DNA of 64,000 nucleotides from Metallyticus violacea (GCA_030762175.1 CM060831.1:81338001-81402000); one strand, 5' to 3'; positions 33,272 through 44,370 are shown, numbered from the stretch's first letter. A program made the numbers and translations. Notes: generated from the letters alone by a model not told the origin.

Positions 33272-34833
33272 TACAAGGATAGGTTCATAAGTTTCCGGCC
33301 TAACAATTTTCTAGGTATGATAAAAACAAAAACTATATTTCACTTTTCAATATAGTTACCCTTTATTGCAATACACTTCTCACATCTTTCAATTAACATT
33401 TCAATCCCCTCCCCCCAATAGTCAGAGGTCTTGTCTGCAAAATGGGCATAAACAGCACCGATCACTTCTTCTTCACACTTAAATTTCCTTCCTCGAAGAT
33501 CCTTCTTGAGTTCTGAGAAGAGGAAATAGTCACTGGCAGCATAGATCTGGGCTGTAGAGTGGATGATCGATCTCTTTCTTGAAGCCACATTGCTTCACAG
33601 TTTCCTTTGCAACAAGAGCTGTGTGCACACCATCACTCAGCTTTCCTCGCCTTTTCTCTTTGATGGAAGCACATACTCTGTGCAGTAGGGCAGCGTAGTA
33701 CTCCCCATTTACTGTGGCGTTCCTCTCCTCGAAGTCAATAAAGAGTGTTCCTTTACAGTGCCAAAAGATTGTGGACATGATCTTCTTGATTGACTGAGTG
33801 ACCTTGGCTTTTAGAGGCGGTCCTTCGCCAGGTTTACGCTACTCCGTTGATTCTCTTTTAGACAAGGGCTCATAGTAGAGGACGATAATTTCATCTGCTG
33901 TAACAATGGTTTGCAGACCCTATCTCTCGTTGCCACGGCAGAGCTCCAAAAATGCCTGACGACAGATGACTCGTTGCTGCTATTGGACTGAGGAAAGAAG
34001 TCTAGACACCCATCTTGCACTAACCTCATTCAGATTTAAATGTTCATGAATAGCTCGAAGGTTTCTTGTTTTAGAAAAGTCCAAACTTGCTACTATTTCT
34101 GTAACTTTGAGCCGCCGGTCTTCCATAATTTCTCCTTCCACAAGAGCGATATTTTCAGGAGTGAGCACCCCCAAGGGCTGACCTGCACGCTCTTTGTTTC
34201 AATTTTTTCTCGACCCATTCGAAAAAGTTTGGCCCATTCTTTTACGGTAAAATATGAGGGGGATGTTTCCCCATAAACACCGTCCAATCGCTGTTTTATT
34301 TCATATGAAGTAAGTCCTTCTTTTGTGAAGAACTTAATAACATCTCGAAACTCCATTTTGAACATGTCACAATCTTCTACACATAGCCTTCTTTATGCAA
34401 CTATATCTGAACAACTGAACACGGCGGAGCGGAAGTTACAACTGCAATTATTTACGTAGTAGATAAGGTATGAAATGAGATAAGGGTTTTGTGAAGGCGA
34501 TAATCCTTATCGGCGAGGCCGAAAACTTATGGATCAAACCGCCACAGGTGGCCGAGGTCGTTAAGGCGCCGACTCGTGAGCGGGAGGTCTGGGTTGGAAT
34601 ACCGTCCTCCCTGACAGGTTTTTTTTTCAGGTTTTCCTCAGTCCTCATAAATGTAAAATGCCGGAAAGTTACCCCAAACTTAAGTCTAGAACGATTCCTT
34701 CCTTAAAAACAAATCCTTTCCCAATATATCATTTCATCTCATGTATCATCAGTGCATCGCCTGTGGTGCCTCTGTAGCAAAAACGGGCGTTAAACACTAT
34801 GCATTCATTAATTCTTATGGACTTACCCTGGTA
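33272..34833 (-). mobile_element. mariner-A family, copy C: most complete copy, split near its 5' end by a SINE
   Basis: The left TIR is TACAAGGATAGGTTCATAAG at 33272. The right TIR is cut after ACTTATGGA at 34533 and resumes, after the SINE, as CTTATGGACTTACCCTGGTA ending at 34833. On the minus strand the transposase starts at 34365 (MEFRDVIKFFTKEGLTSYEI). It covers both HTH segments, then WVSRLLSSVQ, FLELC, IVTADEI, the FWHCKGTLF block, NGEYY, PLYSPDL and SDYFLFSELKKDLRGRKF to IKGNYIEK at 33340. The first catalytic motif TGDE appears altered (about 33893-33903). The LLHDN segment with the second Asp is deleted in frame. The frame also shifts near SDYFLF through the same extra base as in copy B. 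Inactive. Confidence 0.93.
34526..34821 (+). repeat. SINE-1 full-length copy inserted into mariner C
   Basis: The body is about 34534-34813. The head is CCGCCACAGGTGGCCGAGGT, and box B has decayed (GGTTGGAATACC). The core and the tail GGGCGTTAAACACTATGCAT follow. CTTATGGA occurs at 34526-34533 and 34814-34821 as an 8-bp TSD. Removing the SINE and one TSD copy restores the mariner TIR. Confidence 0.93.
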
Positions 34834-35029
34834 TGTTCCAAACCGAAACTTTAGTGTAGAAGTTGTGGTTGTCCTCGCGATAGATATCCTGAGTTGGAGT
34901 TAAGCAATAGTTTCCCGGCTCTGGCGGTGCCGAGGATGGGGTCTATCATGGCTTTGTCAGAAGTACCGTAGACGGGATCTATTCAGATCCAAGTCGGGAA
35001 AGATGTTCTCTAACGCCAAAGGTAAGATT
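34834..35029. other. no recognised element
   Basis: Moderately GC-rich text next to the possible esterase-like relic. It may belong to the same old insertion. Confidence 0.35.
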
Positions 35030-35458
35030 TAAGTCTTGGGAAATATCATATTAGGAGCGTCAGAAATAGACTCCTGGCGAAATTGGGAAAGAAATGTTAC
35101 CAGTGTATTTCTATTGTCTCAATGCAAGAGATTATGTAGTAATGGTGGAGGGATCTAGAAATAGTTCGGATAGTAATCTCAATTGAGAAGGACATGAACC
35201 ACATTGCCAGTAGTCACGCTAATGTGATGAGGGCTGCGTGAATCTCTTCTGGAGATATGACGAGGCAAGAAAGTGAGGGGAGTTAATCGGAAGCTTGATC
35301 GATTTCTTGGTCAAGAGGGAACAAATCACATTAGAACTGTTGACGTGTCATTTATTGGGAGATACGGTTACGCTACTCATAGATTGCATCTGAACCCTCG
35401 AGGTAAGGATGTGCTGAAGCATTCTCACGCATTCACGGATGGTTCCTGCAATCGTTAA
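35030..35458 (+). pseudogene. possible retroelement ORF relic (SGNH-esterase-like C-terminus)
   Basis: The + frame 35273-35458 ends with TVDVSFIGRYGYATHRLHLN and PRGKDVL. A pattern of this shape (xTRHGLHLNxxGK) closes the SGNH hydrolase-like domain found in some LINE first ORFs and similar arthropod repeat proteins. The preceding 200 nt (EKDMNHIASSHANV in one frame, SGDMTRQESE in another) fits the helix before it, but the frame is broken. The assignment is tentative. Confidence 0.35.
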
Positions 35459-35459
35459 C

Positions 35460-36694
35460 AGTAGAATATCTCCTTTTATAGGCTAAATGAGAGATATGCA
35501 AGGACATAAAAGTCGTTGAAAGAAAGCAACCAAACAAACATGATCCAAAGCCAACAAATAAATATGGTGCATTAACACTATTTCATTAAAATATTCAAAG
35601 TCTAAGAAACAAAGCCAATTAATTATTAATTAGTTTCAAATCTGAAAATCTAAACCCAGTTATTTTCTGTCTAATAGAACATAACACGAATAAACAGAAA
35701 ATATTACATTTTTCAAGAATGTCTATAACAGGACAACTTATTTCTGTAGACAAAATCTCTCTAAATAATATGGATTTTTAAATAATTGATTTGGAAAAGT
35801 ACGTAATGGAATAAATGTTTGAGTGTTGTGCTGTTCAAAATAATATAAAAAATGAACTAAGAACTAACCGCCGTTGTCCTGTAGCTCTAGTAGTATTGGC
35901 GCAGCCATTGTTATATCAACGTAATCTGTAACCTAACCTTACATCCTGAACCGCTTTGGTGCAGGAATCACTCCTCCTTTCACGAACGGCAGCGGAGAAA
36001 ACAAAGGAATGACTATCGATGAGGAGAAATTGTAGCGTGACTTCAACAAATACAGGGAATATAACAGTCGTAAAGCACAGAAACAAGCAATGGAATGCAA
36101 GAAATGAAAATTTTAGATGTTAATATTAATCACATTCGATATACAGGAAAAATTAAATGGGAAACTGTAATGTAACAATGTAAAACGCAAAGGAAATAAT
36201 TCATATGAGAAACTGTATATGTTGTTGGATTTTTTAATTTAATTAACCTAATCTATCCTAATCTAACCAAACCAAAAATTGCAAACTATGAATTAACAGT
36301 TTAATTGTTGCAATTTTTTAAAACTTAAGCTAACGTAACCTAAATTTATAACGTATATGAAATAAAAGTAAAGTTCCAACCTATGTGTTGTCCTCCCCCA
36401 AAGAGGAAAAATTTATTATAGTGAGAAAAGTGTAGACAAATTATAAAGATAAAAACAAATAGCTCATGGGGGAAGCGAACCCACTACTTTGAATGAAACT
36501 CTTAACTAAGGCAGACATGAACATGATAATTATAGTTGACGGAATTGGACTGTTGTTTTCTCTGCTGCAGTTCTCCAGCACTAGGGCAGTTCACAATGTA
36601 TGGGCAAGTAATCTTTGTGTTTGTGATTCAGTAAGCTTGCAGCTTTGCTAATGATAGCATCGCATTGCCACACGTTTGCTCATTAAAATCTTTG
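35460..36694. other. no recognised gene or element
   Basis: AT-rich with chance frames. No motif was recognised. Confidence 0.45.
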
Positions 36695-37171
36695 CCATGG
36701 CAGAACTCCAAAAATGCCTGACAACAGATGACTCGTTGTTTGTCTTCCATAATTTCTCTTTCCACAAGAGCGATGTTTTCAAGGAATGAGTACTTCCAAG
36801 GGAAGACCTGCACGCTCTTTGTCTTCAATGTTTACTTGGCCCATTCAAAAAAGTTTGGCCAATTTTTTACAGTAGAATATGAGGGGGATGATTCCCCATA
36901 AATACCGTCCAATCGCTGTTTTATTTCATTTGGAGTAAGTCCTTCTTTTGTGAAGAACTTAATAACAGCTCAAAACTCCATTTTGAACATGTCAACAATC
37001 TTCTACACATAGCCTTCTTTATGCAACTATATCTGAACAAATGAACACAGCAGTGTGGAAGTTACAACTGCAATTATTTATTTGATAGATAAGGTATGAC
37101 AGCATATAAGTGTTTTGTGAAGGCAATAATTTTTATTGGCGAGGCCGGAAACTTGCGGATCTATCCTCGTA
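36695..37171 (-). mobile_element. mariner-A family, copy D (5' end only, internally deleted)
   Basis: The outer end at 37171 is the TIR (GATCTATCCTCGTA on +, with GGCCGGAAACTTGCGG before it). On the minus strand it carries the transposase start (ME-FRAVIKFFTKEGLTP region), GVYGESSPSYSTVKNWPNFF-like text and LENIALVEREIMEDK. It then jumps directly to QRVICCQAFLEFC. Compared with copy C, about 130 bp coding for the second HTH and WVPRLLSSVQ is deleted, and everything 3' of FLEFC is missing. Confidence 0.88.
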
Positions 37172-38169
37172 TGTTAGTGCACTCTTGAATCAATTAGATT
37201 TCTTGAGCAATTGGGAAGCTTGTCACTTCTGTTTGATAATGGACCCCAACTAGTACAAATCATGAAAACCTTCTTACAGAATCCACAAGCATAAAATTGT
37301 ATTATTTCCTTCAGAATGCACTTCCCGTTTTTAACTGTAAAATTGTTTCTGCAAAAGAAGTTCCAGTTGTGCATCTTCCAATAAGGAAACTTCTTAATCT
37401 TCAAACTGACCTATTGGTGAGATTTGTTAAGCCATCTTCTCTTCAATTTGATTTTACCTTAATTTCAGTGTCACATTCAAAAAGAGAAAATGTCATAAAG
37501 CAAACGAGGACTTTGGTAATTGGATCAAATGACAGAGCATATTTGAAAGACAATGATTATGACGAATGAATGTTTTATACATACAAGATGGCAGATGGTT
37601 CAGGTACTGTGTTTGAATCATTGTCTGAAAAGGCAGAGATTTGTAGGAAAAGCAACATAAATACCTCCACTGTATTATGATGTTATGATGTTTTAAGTTT
37701 AGTTAAAATCATGCAAGAAGAAGTTGATTCATTGAAAGAAGTAATAAAAATGTATGATAAAGATCTCCAAAATATTCATTAGGGTGGCCATTAATTTTCA
37801 ACTTTCTAAAAGTTTAGTTCCCACCCACTGTATCTTGTTCCAATCAAAAACAAAAAAATCAATCTATGCAACTTTTCATCTCAATCGCACAACTGCTTGG
37901 TGACCCTCCAAAGCTTTGAAGTTGGAACATAATATAAACAATGATTGATTCCGTACAAAAGTAACATACGTTTCACTGTCTCAACCATATTTTTTTTCTT
38001 CTTAGAGAAATTTATGTGGACTTCCAGGCAAATCTAGCAAATGCTTAAAAACATTCCAAATAAAATTTCCCAAAAATTTATTTGAAAATTTTCTGAAATA
38101 ATATGATAAATTTAAGAAATAATAGATTGTTTTAATAACCATATACAACACTTTTTATTTACAGTAATA
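37172..38169. other. unrecognised stretch with one 90-codon + frame
   Basis: The frame 37297-37569 (MYYFLQNALPVFNCKIVSAK start, KDNDYDE end) is hydrophilic at its C-terminus and has no domain I can name. It has no obvious splice sites and could be a retroelement ORF1 fragment or chance. Confidence 0.35.
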
Positions 38170-39060
38170 ATTTCTATAGAATCAAAAATAAAGTGAACCA
38201 ACGAACAAACATTGAACATTTAGATTTTCCTAAGAGAAGACTTAGTAACAGTTGAGTATATTTTATGGTCTCTGGTAACAACCTATGAAACAAATTGTTT
38301 CTCATTTTCATCTTTTGTGAGAAAGTTATTGCAATCCTGAATGAGTTTGACTCCTGCTTCTGCAACATCGCAACAAATATCTTTTCAAGTTTTCAATTAC
38401 ACTTTTGTAACCACGAAAAACCTTCCAAGTTGAAGGGTCTTTGTCGAGGAAATCACTGTTGATAGAAAAATTTTGTGATGAACATTTTTGTAACAGGAGT
38501 TACAAAAGTGGAAAACTTGATGTTTGTAAAGGAAGAAAACTCATTTTGGAGCAAAATGTACCTCTTTGGATGATTTTTTTCTTCATCATCTTTGTGTGCT
38601 TCCAGTATAACTTGAGTCATATTTGCCATAATTGCTGTTAAAACATTCTCATCAAATAAGGATAAAGCCACAGTTTTGGGAACTGAGTATCAGAGTTGGT
38701 TGAAAATTTTTTTGCAGTAACATTACTAATGTCTGGATCAGTATCCTGATAATTTATGACTAAAACTGCATGCAAGGAAAAATAAAAAAGAAGATATCTT
38801 TTTGTAGTAATTATGGATGATCTCTTTGACATATGCCATTCAGATGCTTTTGGACAGATGCCAAGGAATTTTCACTGTTATCACCAACATCACTGCTTTG
38901 TCTGTTTGATGTGAAATCATCAGTTTTTTCTTGTAGCAAGCTGATGAGTAGCAAAATGTTCCATTGATTCATAATCCTTTTTTTTTCCATGCAGTTTTCA
39001 TTGCAGTCGCTTCAGTGCTCTTTCTTCCTTGTGTTTTAGATTTTTAGATCTATGCCAACC
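38170..39060 (-). pseudogene. relic of an uncharacterised repetitive arthropod ORF
   Basis: On the minus strand, in order: MALSLFDENVLTAIMANM at 38671-38618, DFLDKDPSTWKVFRGYKS at about 38456-38403, and VAEAGVKLIQDCNNF followed by LTKDENEKQF at about 38366-38290. The last phrase resembles a pattern (xVAERGVxLIxxYNxxLTKDExQKQFLLQVV) that I remember from uncharacterised, multi-copy arthropod and cnidarian proteins of unknown function. I cannot name a domain. The pieces lie in different frames with stops, so it is decayed. No TIRs or TSD were identified. Confidence 0.4.
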
Positions 39061-40559
39061 ATGCAGCTTGGTCATTCATTTGGCACTGAAGCATTAAAAT
39101 ATTATTATTCTCTTCATTGTTCATCTGTCCACAGCATCTTAATGAGATATGTCAAAGAGATCACCCATAATTTCCAAAAAAAAATCTCTTTCTCTCTCTT
39201 TTTTCTTTTTTCTTGCCTGCAGTTCAGTATTTATACAAACCTTTCCATTCATCATAGAGTTTGAATAACTTTGCAGTGGTCAGTTCTAATAGGAATTCAT
39301 GCTTTTTGCCAAATAATGGAAACTTCTTGAATCACCAATGCTGCCTTTTCCTTTGTTGTAACATTTACGACTCTTACATTGTAGGAAAAAATGCGTAAAA
39401 CTTCCCATTTTGAAGGTAGTTTGGTTCCGAGATTTGATTAGAGACAACAAGAAACAAAAATATTTTCTTAACTTGTATGACAAACTACCTGAAGAAGTTG
39501 ATGCCCTTTTACAAATCTAGGAAAAACACATAATGAGTCACTTTACCCCAGCATGGACTACAATATTTGAAAAATCATTCATCTTTAGTTACAAAATAAG
39601 ACAATGAAGCACATATGATGATGATGATGATGATAACAATAATAAAGCATGTGCTTTTCTAATAATATTACAAAAAATTACTTCTGGGCTAAAGTTTCAA
39701 ATGATTGATGATGGTGATCTTGCAGTTGTGTGATTAAGCGGAAAATTTGCATAAATAATATTTTTGTTAATTGAAACAAGACAATGGGGGTGGGAGCAGC
39801 TCAATTTTAACTTTTGTAAAATTACCTATAGCTAAGAGCCACCTTAGTTTTCATGCATGCGAACTGTAAAGAATAAATGTTAGATTAGAAAACATAAAAC
39901 AATTACCAAAGGCAATTCATCAAATATCTTTTAATATTTAATTGATTTGTTTTACCCACACAAATTGTACCAGAACAAGATCTGTTGGTGGAGACCAAAA
40001 ACAATACTAAGTCACTACTGATAGAAAATATAAAGTAGGAATAGTTGGAGATTATTACACAAGAGGTTGTAATGAAATAATTAATGAAAAGTTAAATGCA
40101 ATTTCAGTTTACCAAATTAGAGAAAACCAGGTGTTAGAGCTTGTGAAATCATGGAAACTAATATCCACCATCTTAATGGTATAATTATAACGATGATAGC
40201 TCCTTACTGATATGAATTACCAGCATATTAATAAAGAAGTAGAAATGTTAAACAGGAAACTGAAAAAGAGATTGAAGATCTTTAACCATATTGTAGTAAA
40301 TATACATTTAAACAGAACTTGAGGACTACATATGAACCACTGAGGAAAAAGATCTGTGTATGAAATAATAGCAGATGTAATGGAAAAAAAAACTTTGATA
40401 AAGAAAAGCAGTCTGCAATTTGATTCAGATGATGTTACACAAGACACTGGCCAGTGACAACATGACAGCTGTAGAAGAGAAGCACGAAGAATAAGTTACA
40501 GATTATTCAGGTATCTACTAAGTTAAGAGTTATAAATATAGTGCACATATTTCTAATAA
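39061..40559. other. no recognised element; (ATG)n and possible LINE 5' part
   Basis: Contains a short (GAT)n repeat at 39617-39633. The stretch 40080-40480 has broken Lys/Glu-rich + frames (INKEVEMLNRKLKKRLKIF at about 40229-40285) that could be ORF1 of the downstream LINE, but this is not proven. Confidence 0.35.
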
Positions 40560-41399
40560 AAGTAGTCCTTTCAATAATATTAAAAATTAAACCTAGAAAT
40601 GTTTCAATATTCTGTCAAGTTGTACAAAGTCTAGGTAACAAAACTTTTGAAGTATTAATCACAGAGTTCCATTTTAATATTGTGTAATAGAGAACACTGG
40701 TTAAGTAAATGCTTCAGATCTCTATAAGTTTAGTAATTATAATTTGTTGTCAAAATACTGTAGAGAAAATGAAAAACATAGAGAGTTCTGTATTTATGTT
40801 AAATCAAACTTAAAATTAATACTATATACAGCATTTTAAAGTGTCAACTTTGAAGAATATTTTGAAGCTGGTATAATAAAACTGAACTTATTATAATATG
40901 TTATTCTGAACTCCCAGCTGCAATGTCCTACCTCTTGTAGAAAATCTAGAAAAAAAAATTCATAGCCTTATTAAATTAAAATAAAAAGATTATAATTATG
41001 GATTATTTAAACAAGATTTTTTATATAATAGTTATAATAGTAATGCATTCAGGATACAATCAATGTTAAATTCATATGGCAGTAGTGAGAGTGCCAATAA
41101 GAATAGTGTAACCAGTTAGACAGTAGTGGATCAGATAATTTAGAGCAAAGATTTTGGGAATATAGTTTCAAATTAACAACAAAAGGGTGATAGTAATAGA
41201 AATTCATCAAATAGTTCTACTCTGTACAAGAAAATAGATCCTTTAAAGAGAGAAATGTTCATTATTTAAATTATTTACCTGTGAAAGAATCATGCAATTT
41301 CATATACAAACATACATGGGTAAACCTTACATTTAATGAATGTATGAAAACTGTTTATATGGTTTAGCTTTACTTGAAATCAAAGTAAAACTAGGACAA

Positions 41400-41457
41400 A
41401 ACACAAACACACACCCGCACACATGTTGTATGTGTGCATGCATGCACACATACAACA
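41400..41457. repeat. imperfect AC/TG simple repeat with palindromic centre
   Basis: CACAAACACACACCCGCACA then CATGTTGTATGTGTGCATGC, an alternating purine-pyrimidine tract inside the LINE. Confidence 0.7.
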
Positions 41458-42763
41458 AAAACTGGGTGACTTCAGGGATAAGGAAATCAAGTGAAAGGCT
41501 AAGTAACAAAATTTTAATAGAAGGAAATGTTTGAAATACTTTAAAAAAATTATTTCTTTATTTACAAGAAGAAAATTATATGTTATTTAATCAAAAGGTA
41601 TGTAGAAAGCAGTTAATAGGAATGAGGGGCAAATAATAGGAAATAAAAAAAATATAATAAAAAGTAATGATAGAGAAGTTAGTGATGCCAAGGAAATTGC
41701 AAATTTATTTGATGATTATTATATAAACATTGCAAAATCACTCCAGGATAGCAATCTACAAAATATATAGAAGGGGAAGTATAACGAGAAATATAAGTAA
41801 CTGTAACAGCATATTTTTAAATCCAACAAGTAAATTAGAAATTATAAACAATTTTGAAAATGAAAGATCAAAGACTGCAATGAAATTCCAGATTATATTA
41901 TCAAGAAATATTGTCTGAACATGGTTATATAATTTCATAGTAAATTATTGCTATCAACAGGATGCTTTCCAGATAGTTTAAGGCATTTGATTTTGTAGAC
42001 CATGGTAGTTTGTTAGACAAGTTAAAAATAATTGGAGTAAGGGGAGAATGGATGACTCTTAACTAAAACTAAAACTGGAACAAATGGTAGAAGTTACATT
42101 TAAAGAAAAACAATGGAATAACTAACTAAATTATTGTACTTACAAAGCTGTAGACAATGGAGTGGTAATATATTCTATAATTATGTATTCAACTTGCTTA
42201 CACTAAACTCCAGTTATATAAAAATATGAGAGAGTATTCAAAATCCAGAAGAGAGCAATAAGAATTATAAGTGGAGTAGATAGTATGGCATCCTATAGAC
42301 CCTATTTTAGGAAACATAATATACTATCATTAGCCTGCCTCTTTATAATAGAGGTCGTAAACCATATTAAGAGATATCAGGGAAAATTATGTACAAATAT
42401 AGATATTCATTCTCACAATACAAGAAGGAAAAATGACCTTTATGTTCAGATATGCAGGACAAATATTTTAAAAAATAATTTCACAAATGTAGGCATTAAA
42501 ATGTATAACAAACTACCAATAAATATTAAAGAAATAACCAATATAAAACAATTTAATAAAGAAGTCAAAGCCTTTCTACTACAACATATCTTTTATTCAG
42601 TAAGTGAATATATGAACTTTAAATAAGGCATATTGTAAATCTAGTATAACTACTAAACTTGTATATTGCTTATATTATACTCTGGACGAAGCCCATCACA
42701 CATAAATAGCAACTATAGCTCTAGGACATGTCCTATATCATGTAAAATGATCAAAATGATGAA

Positions 42764-42781
42764 TAAATAAATAAATAAATA
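42764..42781 (+). repeat. (AAAT)n LINE tail
   Basis: Four to five tandem AAAT units close the LINE. The PLE of opposite orientation begins immediately after. Confidence 0.85.
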
Positions 42782-44055
42782 TAAAACTCAGACATGTTTC
42801 AGGAGTAATCACTCCCATTTTCAGTTGTTGACTCACTTCTATTACACAAAATGGTTTCTGGATTACCAGATGCTTCTGTGGCTGTGTCTGGTGGTTATAG
42901 TATGAACTTGCCAAGTCCATCCATAGGGGGAAAATCAAAGTTCCTTGAATTTTCTTTATTTTTTATGATGTAAATTTGTTCCCAAGTGGATAGTTTCATT
43001 GAGTTGTGAAGCTGTTTCAACAGATTAACCTCTGGTTTAATTTCATGATTTTTGGTCCAAAAGTGAGCTGTTACCATTGATTTATCAACATGTTTAAACT
43101 GAATGTTCCTGAAGTGTTCCTTTCTCCGAATTTCCAAATTTCTCTTTGTTTTTCCAATGATTCTCTGATCACAATCTGCACATTTGATTTCATAAATTCC
43201 TGATTTCTGTTCTGCTAGTATGGTGTCTTTTATTGTGTAACCTAATAAATTCTTGATATTATATTTGTTCTTTGGGGCTAACATTATTCCATGTTCTTTG
43301 AAAATCTTCTTAAATTTGTTGTAAGTTGGATGGTAGGTGAAACTTTTGAATTTGTATCTTTCCTTGATGTTCTCCAGTGTGGAAACTTCTCTTATCGATT
43401 TTTGCCTTTTAAATTTATTGATAATTTTTATTACTGTGTCTTTTTTAAAACCATGGGTTATATCTGTTTTTATTATCTGTTGGTATTCCATTTTGTACTC
43501 TGTTTCTGTGAGAGGAATGTTGGTTAGTCTGTGTGCCAAATTTTGAAACACTGCATATTTATGTGGTATGGGGCTATAACTATCATTTTTATGTAATTTT
43601 ATGTATGTGATTCTTTTCTGTGAATTCCAAAGTTTAAACAATCTCCATTTCTTATAGTTTTTAAATATAGGAATGGTAGCCAAGCATTCCTCTCTTCTTC
43701 TATGGTAAATTGTATAGATTTAAGTTTTAGATTAAGAAGTTTCAGAGCATCTATTGAACGTTTTGCCGGTATTATTGCAAATATGTTGTTCATATACCTA
43801 TACCATGTCTTGAAAAATAAAGAGAAGGCTCTGGTGATATGGATTTCAAAGAAATTCAAGAATAAATCCTCTAGAAACAGAGACAAAGGGTTTCCCATAA
43901 CTAGGCCTGAAACTTGTTGGTAATATCTCTGGTTGAAACTAAAGAAATTTGTTGAATTCAAATATTAGTAAGTTTCAGTAAGTCTTCTATTTTTTCTGTT
44001 TGTAAATTTAAGGATGTTCACCATTTCAACAACTTCCAAAACATGCCTTAGTTTT
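42782..44055 (-). mobile_element. Penelope-like element, RT C-terminal part plus GIY-YIG (copy P7, best preserved)
   Basis: The minus-strand frame 43961-43599 carries RT motifs: YYQQVSGLVMGNPLSLFLED (motif B region, usual GLPMGSPLSP) and RYMNNIFAI where the catalytic YVDD should be. Frame 43683-42895 (262 codons) continues with the thumb (HKYAVFQNLAHRLTNIPLTE), the linker and the GIY-YIG endonuclease SGIYEIKCADCDQRIIGKTK. The helix LEIRRKEHFRNIQF and the C-terminus WEQIYIIKNKENSRNFDFPP close it. A frameshift near 43600-43615 separates the two frames. The catalytic Asp pair of the RT is replaced by Asn-Asn, and the second Tyr of GIY-YIG is Ile. The RT start is missing. The 3' UTR carries a hammerhead-like motif. 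Confidence 0.92.
42791..42824 (-). ncRNA. hammerhead-like RNA motif in PLE 3' end (P7)
   Basis: Minus strand: CTGAAAATG, stem GGAGT, loop GATT, stem ACTCC, T, GAAAC, ATGTC. The 5-bp stem is perfect and an outer G-U extends it. Core changes from hammerhead consensus: CUGANGA reads CTGAAAA, with a U before the stem. Confidence 0.6.
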
Positions 44056-44109
44056 ATGTAAGTGAAGTTTAGTGTAAACAAGTTGAATATATAATTGTAG
44101 AATGGAATA

Positions 44110-44370
44110 ATTGTTTATTAAAAAAGAAACACATACAATACGGTGTAAGGCTCAATTCATGGTTCAATTTTATTTCTAATGTTTGTTAATGATTTACAGC
44201 CATAATCAGCCATGCAAAATGTAACTTTTTTTGCAGATGGTATTTGTTGTCTTTTTTATCAGGGAAAGATGTTAATAGTCTACAGTTGCATATAAAAGAA
44301 ACAATAAAAGAATAAGTAGAATGAACAGACTAAATTCAATAAAGAGAAAACCAAAGCCATTTCCTTATTT
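44110..44370 (+). mobile_element. LINE reverse transcriptase fragment
   Basis: The + frame gives GSIHGSILFLMFVNDLQP, the RT motif B to C approach (QGSILGPILFLIFINDL), then VTFFADGICCLF at about 44220-44255 where FADD is expected, then DVNSLQLHIKETIKE. The second catalytic Asp is Gly. This is a separate fragment from the LINE ending at 42781, whose C-terminus has already passed. Confidence 0.75.

Larger units (their letters stand above)
40560..42781 (+). mobile_element. non-LTR retrotransposon (Jockey/CR1-like LINE), degenerate
   Basis: The order of domains is right for an APE-type LINE. An endonuclease segment at about 40680-40800 (EHWLSKCFRSL, then FSNYNLLSKYCRENEKHRE) is followed by a linker with NSIFLNPTSKLEIINNF at 41797-41850. 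RT motif A, AFDFVDHGSLLDKL, starts at about 41983. The C-terminal region is an open frame 42285-42626, containing MASYRPYFRKHNILSLACLF, THTRRKNDL-like HSHNTRRKNDL and VGIKMYNKLPINIKEI. Between motif A and the C-terminal region the RT core with the catalytic YADD is deleted. The 3' UTR ends in (AAAT)n at 42764-42781. Inactive. Confidence 0.85.

Noticed and set aside
37297..37569. Unknown 90-codon gene
   Set aside because: No splice sites, no recognisable domain, AT-rich composition. Kept only as an unrecognised frame.
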